From Mactra quadrangularis (Eukaryota > Mollusca > Bivalvia > Venerida > Mactridae): 64,000 nt of DNA. Positions 51,501-64,000 of the stretch are shown piece by piece (the stretch's first letter is position 1; each line of letters opens with the position of its first letter). The translations under genes and the position numbers were made by a program. Location: assembly GCA_025267735.1 (NCBI GenBank), contig CM046294.1, positions 38,625,570 through 38,689,569 on the forward strand, written 5' to 3'. The notes under the pieces were generated by a model, which was not told the DNA's origin, made no database searches, and saw nothing but the letters and a program-made list of their open reading frames with translations.

Positions 51501-54500
51501 CATAAACATTAACATAAATAAACAGGAAGAGAAATTCAGAGTTTTGATCTTATCGTCATACCACCAGATAATAATGCAATCTTGCAATTATAGTATATCA
51601 AGTTTCAAGTTAAGCTTAGAGAAGAGGTTTAAAACAATTTTTGAGATGTACAATTGATAGGAGATAACTTAGCAGTACATTTTGATATTGTATTTGTGCA
51701 TTTGTACACGCATATATAACGTCATTTTTGTTTCATCTAACAACTGTTTGAGGAAGGAAATATTCTTTAAATAAATAAATAAAAATAACATAGTTGTGCA
51801 CATCTGACGATTGTATGTAAGTTAATACCGGTAAATATCTTAACGAGACAATGGCTTGAATACAACAGACTTTAAAACACATAGAAAATTGAATGTATTT
51901 ATTTATATTGCCGAAATACCTACATACCTTTAAACAGTGGATATCTTCTGATAATGAATACTATAACTATAACAATCACAATACAACCAGTAACACCACC
52001 AGCAATACCACCGATCAATGCTCCAGGTATTGATGGGGAATTCGGTATGGCTAAAATCCATATAATAAATGTTTAACACATATTACTAATCAATATACCA
52101 CTAATTTTATTTACAAATTCATTTCAGAGTTTTACAAGCGTTTACGATTGAGCATTAAGTCTCAGAGGTGTACATTTACATTTATTTTATCCAAGCCTAC
52201 ACTAATTTGTTTTATTTACTCTTATGGGTCTGTTCCATTCAACATAGCGACTTAAACTGGAATTTTTAGTAATGTCATATTAACTTACGCACCTAAGTTA
52301 CATATATCTGTTATCGAATCTAATTAAGTATTAAATAATTACAAATAACGTAAATATTTCAATATAAGGAGATTTACTAAATTTAGAAGCATGCATGTAT
52401 GTATTTTTAAAGGAACCAACTAAAGTGAGATACCTTTTGTTCTGGTGATTAACACGTCTGACTCACTCGAATTTCCTTTTACATTAGAGGCAAATATGAT
52501 CACCTCATATTGTGTGTTTTCTAGCAAACCAGTCAGTGTTATGTTCATTGTTGGTTCACCGTTATCAGTAACATTGAGATAGTTCCATACTGTATCTGAA
52601 CTCTTCTTATACTTGATGTAAAAAATTTGAGAAGGTCCATTATCAAATCCGGGTTCCCATTTAATAAGTATTGATGATGTTGTCGTACGACCTTCAATAT
52701 GCATTAACCTTGTCGGTGGGTCGGGTTTGTCTGTTGGTAATATAGTCATATAGTCATGTTAATCGGATGTTGTCATATCCGTAACAGTTAATTATCTTAT
52801 AAATGTATGAGGTTAGCTGGACGTATTATGGCTGTTATTATCACAAATAAATTTAATACATAATAGATCAATATCATTGCAATGATTGTATATTTTTACT
52901 TATATCCCTTTTGACATGCTTTAAACTATCTTGTTGAAGCTCAGGTTTATTTTTTATAATGTGTTACGTCAAACTTTAGTTTTAAACTCGTATTTAGTAG
53001 AAACAATCTTTATTAAATATCAATGGTTAATAGTTTAGCACATGCCATAAAAAACATCCCATTTAACCATTAACTCATTATAACATCTTATAGTATTAGA
53101 TTAATCTAAACAAGATAAAATAATAAACTATACTTACCATATGGTGATAGAGTATATATTTGTTCCAATTCACCAAATTCGTTTTCTACAAATACTTTAT
53201 AACTTGTGAAATCGTCCAAACCAACACTGTGTATAGTAAGATTAGACTGTAGGTTTGTTGACATTATGACATTGTGATCACTATCGTGTAGAAGAGTCCA
53301 CTTACCGTCAACCAACTGATACCAGGTAAATGTTGGTTGTGGATAGGCAATAACATTGAATACTATTGTTGCTGTTCTGTCCCTTTCACTTGTTATATTT
53401 ACATCTACGTCTCCATCTCCTCTCGGTGGACCTAGATAGTAAAATAATTTATTTATAAAGTACAGTACGTTTATAGCATAGCTATAACAAATCACAATAT
53501 ATTATTCATGTAGTTAAATGTATGCTAGACTTACATGCAGTGCGCATTTGATTCATTTTATCATTTCAATTGGCCTAATATACGTTGCTCATCTCTTCAT
53601 CAAACTGCACATAATGAAAATAAAATTCCATTTTTAAATGAAATTGATTATCAAGCATTTATAGTTTTTTTATAGTTTCATTTTAATGCAAAGCAATAGG
53701 ACAAGTTCACAGTATACGTGTACTTACAATTTACGAAAAACTGCACCGTGTTTTGAACTCCATTTTCATCATTATACATATTTTGTGCAGAACAGAAGTA
53801 AGTTCCTGCATCTAAACATCTTGCCTCAGCAATGTTGTTTTCCATAGTATTTGATGACACATTCTTCAAAGATTTTCTTTCATGACTCAATGTCATCACA
53901 GCTGTAGGATTACTATCAGCATTACAAATAAATCTAACTGGGTCACTTTCATTTACAGTTACTGTCTGAGTCGTAAATCCGGCAATAGTAAATGATGTAA
54001 TACTTGCAGCATCTGATAGTAAATATAAATATGAAATTTACATAAAAGTATGAACATTAAATGTTTTATATAGCTTTATTGTTCATATAATATATTATCT
54101 TTAAAAAAATATGATATTTCAGAACCAAATCACTACAAATTGAATTAGTTGTACGTTGACTTCACTGAACTATTTGAGAGTATTTTGCGATGGCATGATT
54201 TTTAAGTATCTAAATACAGTGTTGAAAATACAAATTGACACAAGTTTATATGGGTATGAATAAAAAGCAATAGTGATGGAATTACAATAAGTAATGTAAT
54301 CTACGCCACACTTACATTGTACGTCAAGTTGAAAACTTTGATTATGTTGACCAATGTAAGATGTACTATCTCCACTTTGTATCATAATATTAGATGCTAT
54401 ACAAGTATATATCCCAGTATCACTTTTTTCAAGAGACTCAATTGTAAATGATGCATTTTGCCATTCTCTATCATTAATATTGTTTGTCCATTTAATTGAC

Positions 54501-57500
54501 GTGATCTCAGGCATCCCCACTGTGAAGTTACACACCACGTTTAACAGTGTCCCATTTTGTTTCGAAATACCATTCATAGGCAATACTGTAGGTGGATCTA
54601 CAATGTCAGAATTATTTAAGACAATGTAAACATTACTACACTATGCAATAATATATGTATTCTATCTTATTGGTTACCTCACTACTTAATTACATAACAA
54701 TTTTGACACCAATTATGAATTTAATCCCAACAGTGAGTGTCTCATCAATGTCTTGTTACGAGTACATATTGTCCTCAACATGTCACTATGAAATGTAAGT
54801 AACCCTAAAATTCTTATAATTACCATAACAAAAGAAAACGGAATGTTCATATAAACTAACTTACATAGTACAACAACATCCACGGTACTACTGTTAACAC
54901 CAGCCACAGAACCGCCGCTAGAGGGATTCATTGTATTATGTGCACTACAACTATATTCTCCAGCGTCCGTCTTGTTTATATTACTTAAAATAAGTGGCTG
55001 TATATTTACAGTACCAGTTACTTTAGGCCCTGTCCATGTATATCTATCTGGTGATGGTTTACTGTCTGATGTACAATTAATAGCTCTACTTTTATCTTCT
55101 ATTATTGAGATATTTCCATCAACACTACTACCATTTACTCTAAATGTTGGTTTTGATGGAGGATCTATAATAGATGTTAACTGCATAGTAATTATACAAT
55201 TATTTTACTCTCACTAGTGTTAAACTAATGATACGTTCTTCGAGCGCTTTAAAATTAAACATGAACGTAAGATTGACTAACACTAAAATTAGTTATTTCA
55301 GCCATACCTTGGTGGTATTTTTATATTTTTTTAAAAACTATAATAACGTGAACACTTTATATACTACTGCAATAATGCAAAAAGCACACATTACTATCCA
55401 CCCGTTTCCATTTCCTTTAACATACGAGGTTGTGCTTATTCTTGTATTACAGTTTCTTGCAAATTGTATGTTGGCTAAGATGGCAAAAATAAGCATTTGC
55501 ACATCGTATTTTCATTGCATACTACAAAATACTTTGACTGGTTTCCAAATTAAATACATGTTATGGATAATGATAAATTGTTTGCATGCAATATTGTGCA
55601 ACATATATTAGGTAAAAACTGGATAAGATCTATAGGTTATGAAACAAGCTAAATTGACTCGACGTCTTATCATAATCAAATGATTACTTCAGTATATACC
55701 ATTTTAGTATCAAGTGAAATATACGTTGATGAAACGTTGGCAGTGCAATTAATTTTACATAAATATAGCTTTCCCCCGTCTCGCAATATCATGTTGTTGG
55801 ACTAAGCAATATATGCCAATCGTGTTTGTACACTCTGTTCTAAAATGTGCAAACATAATTAACTCAATACTTACATAAGACAACCAAGGAAACACCTGCT
55901 GTAGATTCATTAAATCCAGTTTGTTGAGATGTACATGTACATATTCCTTCATGTGTTCTTAATGGTCTCCATGTTAATGTTGTAGTGATATTTCCGTTAG
56001 AATTTAAGGTTGGTCGGTTCATTGGTGAGTAATTATTGCATCTCCAAGATAATGTCGGTGCAGGATTTCCACCTTTAACAGTACAAGCTATCATTCCGGG
56101 AGTGTGTTCTATCACACGATATTCATTGCCTTCAACAATAAACGGATGTTGTGCTTTGTCTGAAAGAAACAAAATCATTCCTTACATGTTTATATTGATA
56201 CGGTAGAGAAATTTGTGGTTTTTTTTCAATAACTTATGTCGTAAATAGATCGTGCACATAGTTTGGAATATCAATTATGTAAAATTGAAATAATGAACAT
56301 GCGCCGTATTTTGGAAAAACGGTATACTGCATCACAAAAAACATAGTTTAAAAAAATAACTGTTAAAGATAAGTTATTTGTTTACTTACACAGGACATTT
56401 AGTAATTTCTTATTGCTGGATGCTGGACTTGTATTGACAGAGTTATTTGCCTTACAAAATATATTTTTATTATGATCTTGCTGTGTTGAAACAAAATGTA
56501 GTACACTTGTTGTTATACTTAAATCATTGTAGTCAGTTGTAGTGGTAACGTTGTTAGTTATCTGAATCATGTCATCACTGTTTCCATTTGGATGTATATA
56601 CCAATATACAGAAGCTGCAGGTCTTGCTGTTGATGTTTCACATGTGAAGTTAACTCCGTTGTTTTCTTTGACATCAACTGGCGAGTTAGCTGGTGTCAAT
56701 ATAACTGATGTAACTGGAGCTAAAAATAAATAAGGAGGTATAATACCAAAATAAGAATAAAGAAAACAATTGCATTTTCATAAATTTGCTGGTTGTATTT
56801 ATAAGTTATTATTATTATTGAAATAAATGTTAAACATAATATTCAAGTGTTTGAATATCAAATTGTAAACTGAAAAATATCTAGCATTATATTATCATCC
56901 TATTGATGTCATTCACCGGACAATAAACACGAAGCACTAGTTATTAGTGTAGTTTATTTCAGCAAATATACACTATTATCATATAAGCTCGACTAATGTG
57001 CGGTTTTTTTGTTGTTTATGTTCGTAATATATTACTCGTAATCTTTTTTTTTCAAAACTCCTTGAGTCTGGTATATAATGTCGCCTGGTATTACTGATGG
57101 TTATTGCTCATTGCACTTCTCCATTATAACATCTACCCATCTGTGATGTATCAAGTCGGCAGTATTGGACTTAATATCTCGACAAACATACAGGAGACGT
57201 CATTCCCGCCGATGCCGTTAGGAACTCCTATAATTTATCTGTTAAGATGTCGCAACAACTACAACTGCATGTTAACCTGAATACTCTAAGGTGTTACATA
57301 AATTCAAAAAGCATGTTTGTTTGCAAAGAACGTTTAATTCAGCGTGGGTAAACACGTGCTCATTATTTTCTCTGTAGCTTGCAGAGACAATATATGATAC
57401 GACATTCATATTAACAGCTACTGGATTCTACGTGATCAGCTTACGTCTGATAAGACATGTTTCACATCGTTTATTATCATACAGTATTGAGGCCATGTAT

Positions 57501-60500
57501 ATTATACTCTAAAGAAGAATAGTATGTACATACTAATCTTGGTATTACGACAAAAACAAGAACTCAATCCTCTCCTATATGGATTTTTAAAGTCCGTACT
57601 AAGATATGGACTTATGTTTCTGAGACGAAAGTGTCAATTTTGATAATAAAATCTATTCTAAAGATAGTTTGATATTATTTCAGTTAATAGTTCGTTCGAA
57701 TTACATTATTTGTAATGAACTTGAAATCCTACATAAGTTTTTAGTCCACATGTTTCAGATTATAAATCGACTGATAATATATAATTTGATAATTAAATTT
57801 ACAGAGTAGGCAATTAAGAGGAAAATTGTAAAGATAATTGATAAAGTCTGAAAATACCTTTTACTTTTATGATCCAGTTTGATTCTGTTCCTTCTGTCTG
57901 ACCAGACGGTGTACACATATACATGTCGTTATGTTCATTTCTTTGTACATTAAATCTTGTAACTTGATATACTGTTTTGTTACATGTGTAGAAATATTTA
58001 CTTGTGTCGTCTAGAAATGGTGTATTGCCTGAGGTTGCACATTGTCCATTCTGACCACTCATAGCAGCTATGTTTGATCCCATGTTCTTATTCCAGTTGA
58101 CATATGGTACATCAGATGATACTCTACATATAAATGTTACATTTTCTCCTTCTGTGATCTCTTTGATTTCGAAAGTTATTGTTGGAATACAATCACACTG
58201 TCCATCATCTGTAACATAAAACGACGTACATAAATCTCTACGTATCATATTAAATCATATCGACAAAACTGATACATTAAATGATTTGCATACACTATTC
58301 TATCGAATTGCATTCTCTATTTAAAGAGCATACCGATAAGTTAAGGTAGAATACTTATAATACACATAGCAAGGAATTAGCTTTTTGCTACTTTCTTTAT
58401 CACCAGTATCACAGTCTAGATTCACTGGCAAAATATTTTAACTTTTTACCGACAAATAAATTTCTTACAACATTTTTTTTTTTTGAAAATTTAGTAATTA
58501 GTAAGAATCACTCTATACATTTGAAGGGGTATATGTATTTTAAATGTAAAACTAAATTTAATAATCAAATTATTTTCATAAATATTGTTTAATAAAATTC
58601 ACAATACTTTTATGAATGCCAATACATCAACTTTAATAACTTTATCTTGGTATTTTTACACATATAACAAGTTAATCCTAGGGAGACCCAACAGAAAATG
58701 TGATGATTTTTACTGTTTTTAAAAAAACACAAGTCCGTATACTTATCTTTTGACTATGAAGACAGTTTCGGCACTCCAAGTTACCCATTCAATAATTTAC
58801 ATTATACAATATGGCAATGAATAAAAGAAAGAAAAATAAATTTCACCATAGATAAATCAACAAAATGTCATTTTAATAAATCAATCCCCTTTTTGAAAAA
58901 AATGTCAAAACTCTAGTGACCATTCTAATATGAAAAAAACACTTTTTTACAGTATATTTTTACTTGTAAACGCCATTATTGACCATTTGAAGATAACAAA
59001 ATGGTATTTTACGGTCTAAATGCATTAATCATCAACATCTTATCAATTACGAGTTTGTTTCGGGGACGAATCTGTTAGGGGACGAATCTTTTTGTTCATT
59101 GTTTAAATTGGATTTTTAAACGTCCGGTTTAAACTTATCAAACGAATTATATCTATTTTCTTAGATCATTTAGAGAATTAATAATCTTTTTAGGTAATAT
59201 AAGAAACTTATTAATACTATTGTAAAAATAAAGCATTTACACAATAAAAAAACGATCTTAATCGATTTATAACGTAACCGACGTAAACCGCTTACGTAAT
59301 TTGTCGACATGACCCGACATCGCCCGAAGTTAAACAGAAGCTATTATGGAATTCTGCCTTAACACAAATAAATAACGTTGTATACGACAATTACATATAA
59401 AGCTGAAGTTTTGCGGTAAACTCCGTTCATGGATGGTTCCAACTAGATTAAAAATGGTATTGCCTAAAATGTATTTAAGATATTTTAATTAATTATTGAA
59501 GATATGTTCCATGAATACAAACACAACTAAAAGTGAACGTGCTAATTGAGTTTGCAAAATAGTTGTTACGTTACATAATGATCTAACAGGATATAAGCAT
59601 AATCGATTTTTGTCTTAAGCACAGTTAATTACATATACATTTACTTAGTGTTTAAAAATATAGTAATACATTAATTACGAAAAACTAACTTTAGAACTCG
59701 TAAATGATAATCATATAATTTTCATTAGGTTTATGGAGATCTTGGCAAAATCCTTTCAGACAGTATAAAGTGTGGCAATAAATTAATAATTCCAATAAAA
59801 GTTTCTACAAATCTGAATTATAATGTACTGGTGGACTTTAAAAACGCATCAATGGAATACATGTTTTGATTTGTACCATGTAGAGTAAGCTTTGAATATA
59901 GTAGTGACTTAGAATATTTTAAGTACCTATCAAAATTCATTTGTAATGCAAAAAATAGATTCTAAGAATCATGTAGAAAGGTTCATTTACAAAAAGCTAC
60001 TGTCGTGATTTTGCGTTTCCCGATTTCAAAAGCGGACATGGCCTCAATTATTGGCGTTTACAGCTTCCAGACGTCGTGGCATTGAAGTCACGAAGCGTCC
60101 ATTGGTCGACATGGAAATATTCTGCCATTCATGTTGTAATGCTAGGTTAAACACGCGGATGTTCTTTGGTTGTTCTGGACGTCGAAGTCTCCGTCCAATC
60201 TTATTCTGCATTTGTTCTATATAGTTTATAGCAGGAGACACATCAAGCCACTGGAAAACTTCAATCCCATTGGGCATTCGATAATTCTGTACGAGTCGTG
60301 CACATTTCGGTCGTTCATTGTCCTGTTTGAACGTCAGCTGACTAATTGTTGCTACGACTTTAAAGCAGAGGAACGAGGGTGGGTCTAAGCACGTCGTTAA
60401 TGTAACGCTGTGCAGTCAAGTTACCTTGAATAAGAGCAAAGTCAGAAAGAAGATCATGATAAATGCATCCCAAACCATTAAGCTGTCTCCCCCATACATA

Positions 60501-62988
60501 TCACGCTGTACAGCACAGTCATCAAGTAAACATTGACTTTGACACAAAAGGTCGGTTGTCGATTATATCACGGATCTAGAGAACTAGATTCTGCCTATGA
60601 CGTTGAGTTAAAATTTGCCCACTACAGGTCGTCTGCGACAGATGCCAAAAAACTCAACAGTCGTATCATAGAATTTACATAAATGCTTTATGGCAACGTC
60701 ATTTTTTTCAAATTTACGGTGGAAACTGCTTTTGTTATGGCTATCTAAGATGACGTTGACGTAAATGTCTTTACGTCCTGTGGATTATTAATGTAAAAAT
60801 AACATGTCATAGGAAGACAAGATGCACCATTTAATTATATTATTTAGTTTGGTTGCCATTGTCACTTTGGTCGGCTGTTTATCGATATATAAATATAAAT
60901 CACATTTTGATAATAAACTTATAGTTGAACTGTAACGTCGTAATATAAGCTTTTCATGATGACTTTGACTATTAATAACTAGAGAGACGATCATCACCAC
61001 TACCCGTAATCAAGTAACACTGGTGAAGACGTGATATGTCAATTGTGTTCATTAAAATGCATTGCAAACTACCTATGGCTAGTTTCTGGTTGAAATAAAC
61101 CAATTACTTGGTTACAAAAATCTTTTTAAAGTATTTGAATTTCTCGTCAAACAATTCCTACTGTGACAATATGTGTGTCTATATTAACTTTCTTAAATGA
61201 CAAAGTTACAGCACCTGGTGACCTTTACTAGTGATATTTTAAAAGATTTGTAGTTGTTGCACGTGCGGGATACTATGTAAACCAATTGTACGAAATGAGC
61301 ATGGCAATTACAAATTGTTGGTAAAAGTAGTTCCTTATAGGGTAGTTTTCTTCATACTTAATTTCTTATTGAAAATACCTAAAGAAATGCGTGATTCGTT
61401 TTTTAAGTCTTTCAGTATATTTAATAAATTCATTGCTTAAGTTTAATTATTGCCGACACAATGTTGTACATGTCATTACCTGTGTATTTATCTTAAACAG
61501 AAAACATAGACTTACTTGATTGCAAATCTCAATACAAAGCTTAACGCGGCGAAACAACTAAGATGCTAGTTTTACTTTTAAGCTATGTTTTGATATTATT
61601 TTGATTTAATGCCTAGTAACTTGTTAAGCTCCATCAAAATAATATTATTTTTATTTTAATGGCATTCTTAAGTAAAAAGAAAAACGTTGTCAGAGCAAAA
61701 TACATGTACATAAAAATATATAGCCTTCGAAATAAAAAGCACTTACAAATTAGGCTAACAAATACAGGTTTTGACACATACTACTTTTAAAAAGTTACCT
61801 GAAACTATTTTAATCATCCATGTAGATCCTAATTCATCAAGTTGTGCTGCATCTCTACAAGCCAAGATTTCATTATTCAAATTTCCATCTCCTTTAGGAT
61901 ACACTTGATACACGGTGTTGTTACATGTATATGAATATAAATTCCTGTCCCGAAGAAAAGAGACAGATGGTGATACTGTACATCTTCCATTCTGATAACT
62001 CATCAATGATGTACGAGAATATCCTGATAAGTACGTCCATCTGGTTAAAGTAGTTGATGGTGGTACATTACAAACTAATGTGGCATTTGCAGCGCTTTTT
62101 ATCTTAACTACATTAATATCTAATGTTGAAGTTTGACAACTACAGAACATAACTGAAATAAACAACTTGGTAAACTATTTCTTTTGAGTAAGTAAATGTT
62201 TATCGATATAAATCGCAAACGAACGTGCACAAATTGTAAATGGCAATCACAACAACAAAGTTATTGATGTCAATGTCACCATAAAAAGCTTATATTACGA
62301 TGGTACAAGTTCAAATATAAGTTGACATATCAAATTGTGATATATATATTGATAAATATATTTTATATTATATATATGATTTATGATAATTATTTATTTA
62401 AATTCTATATTTTTTCCTAAGTCACACAACAATATATTAAAGGACCACAATGGAAATATAGGTTCTCTTTTTTGTGTCATTCTCTTTAAATAATATTGGT
62501 TGACATGGCTGTATTAATCCATGCATGTGTTGTTAAAAATACAATATCATGTATGTTTTTATGTAATTGCCATGTTTATTGTCACAATTTATAGAAAAAT
62601 AAATCCATCTAATCTGATCTATCTGACCACGTCACACAGTACTATAATTGTAGTGTCACATATATCTTATTATTGTATATTACTAAAAATAAGTAGTCTT
62701 AAAATTTCATAAAAAGGAAACAAAACATAAGGAAAGCATTTAAGGTACTTTAATATTGTTTTTCAACCGCTAATATAATATTTTCAAAGTTAGCACCTAA
62801 TAATACGCCATTGTTTTCATTATCTTTTACAGTTGTCGTTTAATGTGTTAGTTTTCATTGTCAACTTCTACGTTACATGGTACATGTATTAGTTTCATGA
62901 ACCCACTGTCTGGCTAATCAAACAATAACTTCTCATATCAAGACTTACCTAAAGTTGACAATATTCCTTGCAAGAACAAAATCTTCAT
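48357..62988 (-). CDS. Gene C: complete multi-Ig, FN3, ITIM/ITSM receptor (17 exons)
   Basis: Intact paralogue of gene A. Exons in order: 62949-62988, 61799-62152, 57858-58208, 56390-56719, 55875-56159, 54865-55164, 54316-54597, 53728-54012, 53138-53431, 52434-52730, 51928-52050, 50977-51007, 50293-50324, 49656-49823, 49346-49396, 48821-48915, 48357-48527. Total 3489 bp, 1162 residues. Signal peptide, Ig1-Ig8, FN3, TM, tail with NPMY, YSKP, YSVV, YENV, ITIM and ITSM-like sites. All junctions are GT-AG with consistent phase. Predicted plasma-membrane recognition or adhesion receptor with inhibitory-type signalling; ligand unknown. Predicted database names would likely be generic (hemicentin-, CD22- or nephrin-like). 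Confidence 0.9.
48821..48915 (-). CDS. Gene C exon: tail with YENV and proline-rich end
   Basis: GEVYENVELENNPNKK then LPPKPPAEQPK. The prolines (PPKPPAEQP) could form an SH3 ligand. Phase 1 to 0. Confidence 0.87.
49346..49396 (-). CDS. Gene C exon: basic tail segment
   Basis: KGGKGKSTNEKGKQKE, identical in sequence to A; 51 bp, symmetric phase 1. Confidence 0.82.
49656..49823 (-). CDS. Gene C exon: tail with NPMY, YSKP and YSVV
   Basis: Fifty-six codons, four differences from A (for example VIYSKPVKP). Symmetric phase 1. Confidence 0.88.
50293..50324 (-). CDS. Gene C microexon (32 bp), acidic
   Basis: RSVSEDSDDED; phase 2 in, phase 1 out, paired with the 31-bp exon. Confidence 0.82.
50607..50898 (-). 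mobile_element. Same SINE insertion in gene C
   Basis: Orthologous position and the same flanking duplication (ATTGTTACAG on both sides, now slightly diverged). The insertion therefore predates the A/C duplication. Confidence 0.8.
50977..51007 (-). CDS. Gene C microexon (31 bp)
   Basis: ENGADEQNVR; phase 1 in, phase 2 out. Confidence 0.82.
51928..52050 (-). CDS. Gene C exon: transmembrane segment
   Basis: Stalk IPNSPSIPGA, helix GVTGCIVIVIVIVFII, then RRYPLFK. 123 bp as in A and B. Confidence 0.92.
52434..52730 (-). CDS. Gene C exon: fibronectin type III domain
   Basis: DKPDPPTRL, ILIKWEPGFDNGPS, FYIKYKK, LTGLLENTQYEV, ASNVKGNSSES. Membrane-proximal, 297 bp, phase 1. Confidence 0.9.
53138..53431 (-). 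CDS. Gene C exon: Ig-like domain 8 (cysteine-free)
   Basis: GPPRGDGDVDVN, TIVFNVIAYPQPTFTWYQL, DFTSYKVFVENEFG. Both canonical cysteine positions are replaced, as in A and B. 294 bp. Confidence 0.87.
53728..54012 (-). CDS. Gene C exon: Ig-like domain 7
   Basis: FICNADSNPTAVMTL and TYFCSAQN; ends FFVNC. 285 bp, phase 1. The reference for recognising the lesions in gene B. Confidence 0.87.
54316..54597 (-). CDS. Gene C exon: Ig-like domain 6
   Basis: VVCNFTVGMPE, IKWTNN, GIYTCIASN, and FQLDVQ at the end; 282 bp like A. Donor GTAAGT, acceptor TTGTAG. Confidence 0.88.
54865..55164 (-). CDS. Gene C exon: Ig-like domain 5 (canonical)
   Basis: Starts DPPSKPTFRVNGSS; cysteines AINCTSDSKPSP and YSCSAHN present, tryptophan in YTWTGP. 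Differs in length and most positions from Ig5 of A, the least conserved position in the family. Confidence 0.86.
55875..56159 (-). CDS. Gene C exon: Ig-like domain 4
   Basis: MIACTVKGGNPAPTLSW and ICTCTSQQTG; ends VSLVVL. Same length as in A (285 bp), phase 1. Confidence 0.87.
56390..56719 (-). CDS. Gene C exon: Ig-like domain 3
   Basis: Cysteines in NFTCETS and IFCKANN, tryptophan in VYWYIH. About 70% identical by eye to A. Donor T|GTAAGT, acceptor TTTTAG. Confidence 0.87.
57858..58208 (-). CDS. Gene C exon: Ig-like domain 2
   Basis: Same four-cysteine layout as Ig1: FICRV, GQCATS, YTCNKT, YMCTPS. Ends WIIKVKG. Phase 1 on both sides, 351 bp. Confidence 0.86.
58209..61798 (-). other. Long intron of gene C between Ig1 and Ig2
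   Basis: Holds the Tc1 transposase relic. The rest is AT-rich without recognisable content. Confidence 0.6.
60004..60570 (-). pseudogene. Tc1/mariner transposase relic in intron 2 of gene C
   Basis: Minus strand reads LIQGNLTAQRYINDVLRP, then after a break NDRPKCARLVQNYRMPNGI, FQWLDVSP and a C-terminal stretch ending SMPRRLEAVNANN. This is the DDE catalytic region and C-terminus of Tc1-like transposases, with frameshifts and a damaged SPDLNPIE motif (SPAINYIE). Its ends were not located. Confidence 0.8.
61799..62152 (-). CDS. Gene C exon: Ig-like domain 1
   Basis: Four-cysteine Ig domain: LVCNVP, NGRC, YTCN, LACRDA, with RWTYLSG shared with gene A. Acceptor ATTTCAG, donor GTAACT. The intron below it is about 3.6 kb, against about 0.3 kb in A, and holds a Tc1 relic. 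Confidence 0.86.
62949..62988 (-). CDS. Gene C first coding exon: signal peptide
   Basis: ATG at 62986-62988 begins MKILFLQGILSTL, ends in phase 1 at donor GTAAGT, and joins Ig1 as VMFCSCQTS, giving a textbook hydrophobic leader. A possible 5' UTR acceptor (CTTTTAG) sits about 27 bases upstream near 63015, suggesting a further non-coding exon. Confidence 0.78.
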
Positions 62989-63019
62989 GTTTATCAGAAG
63001 AATAATCGGTTTATCTAAA

Positions 63020-64000
63020 AGTAAAGAATTATAATGCAAAGTCGATACGATTTTATCTGACACTACAACTAACAATGCTAATGTGCCACTTACTTTTTAA
63101 GCCGTAAAATACGGGTTCAAGCACTTATTTGATATTAATTGTATTTGATTAAATAATTTAGTTATCCTACATTGAACAACATTCATTACTGAAAACGGTT
63201 TAATTCATTTACAACCGACATTCTTAATATATGATCATAGAATATCCCTAAAGAAAATGTATGAAACTCAACATACGATCATGTCTGTTTCAAGCAACTA
63301 ATACTTTTTAACCGTCTCAAAATATAAACAAGCATCTTGAATAAAGATGCACAACTCGTGAAGTAATAATTTCATTTTAAAGTGTACCCACTTTTAAAGA
63401 CAACGTTTGCTATTAAATATATTATATCGTATTATTATATATATAATGTTTATAAAGACGTTTGGTATCTTGATTGACCCGGACTTACATTGTGCACACA
63501 TTTTCTTAATATTAGCTTTGGTGAATATTAATGAATCAACATTTCGAGTTTAGAAGCACAAGTCATTTGATATGTACAAAGAGACATTGTCTTCTTGAAT
63601 TATCTGATAGCATTCACTAGATAGAGCTATTTAACCGTAAGATAATGCCATGGTATTTAGTTAGTGTATGATACAATGGTATTGGTGAAGCATTTATTTC
63701 TTAACGTGAATGAGACGAATTAAATACTACTTAAGTAGTTAAATAGAACTTCTCACAGAATTTACGGATTTTTTAAAAGATAATTTAAACTAAAGCAGAA
63801 TATTTAATGACTGCATTACTAACATTCAAAAGTGTGCAACGATTTCGATTTAACCAATTCAAGAAATAAAATGTGCATAATATTATGAATAAATATTTTT
63901 TTTTAAATGCGATACCATACTGCTTTGTTTAAACGTTTTAAAACTTTGTACGATAGTTGCAGACTTAGCTTCCTGTTTTATAAAATTTAAAACCGGCTTT
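63020..64000. other. Upstream flank of gene C
   Basis: Expected to contain 5' UTR and promoter, but no core promoter motif stands out in the AT-rich sequence. Confidence 0.4.

Overview
This is a window of AT-rich eukaryotic genomic DNA. Genes are split into many short exons with GT-AG introns, there are no bacterial-type operons, and non-coding DNA is full of transposon remnants. The gene family, the tRNA-derived SINE and the transposon types fit a lophotrochozoan, most likely a bivalve mollusc. The species is not identifiable from sequence alone.

The window is dominated by a tandem cluster of three related immunoglobulin-superfamily (IgSF) receptor genes, all on the minus strand. Gene A (6637-17867) and gene C (48357-62988) look intact. 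Gene B (29359-35202) is a 5'-truncated pseudogene between them. I rebuilt the exons of A and C by matching splice sites, reading phase and paralogue alignment. The encoded protein has a signal peptide (seen clearly only in C), eight Ig-like domains, one fibronectin type III domain, one transmembrane helix, and a cytoplasmic tail of about 205 residues spread over six short exons plus the end of the TM exon. The last exon carries an ITIM (LIYADL) followed 24 residues later by an ITSM-like motif (TPYDLV/TPYDIV). That is the layout of vertebrate inhibitory receptors such as PD-1. Upstream tail exons add NPMY, YSKP, YSVV and YENV motifs. Gene C predicts 1162 residues.

The paralogues differ along their length. 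Tail exons and their introns are nearly identical, while the distal Ig domains have diverged strongly; Ig5 is barely alignable and has lost a canonical cysteine in A. A conserved signalling tail under diversifying ectodomains suggests a recognition-receptor family (immune or self/non-self). That function is inference, not shown by the sequence.

Layout: 1-6600, 3' flank of A, duplicated at about 43960-48350 and carrying a 1.7-kb TIR element absent from the C flank; 6637-17867, gene A; 18832-21965, two adjacent TIR elements, the second packed with ACACG-type motifs; 22000-28700, intergenic with small palindromic repeats, a G-quadruplex motif and a block duplicated at 38830-42890; 29359-35202, pseudogene B, broken by stops, a frameshift, a lost splice donor, a deletion and an 855-bp Tigger-like insertion in the ITIM exon; 35739-36344, a LINE endonuclease fragment; 37319-37862, a foldback element; 38830-48350, duplicated intergenic DNA; 48357-62988, gene C, whose intron between Ig1 and Ig2 holds a broken Tc1 transposase; 63020-64000, 5' flank of C.
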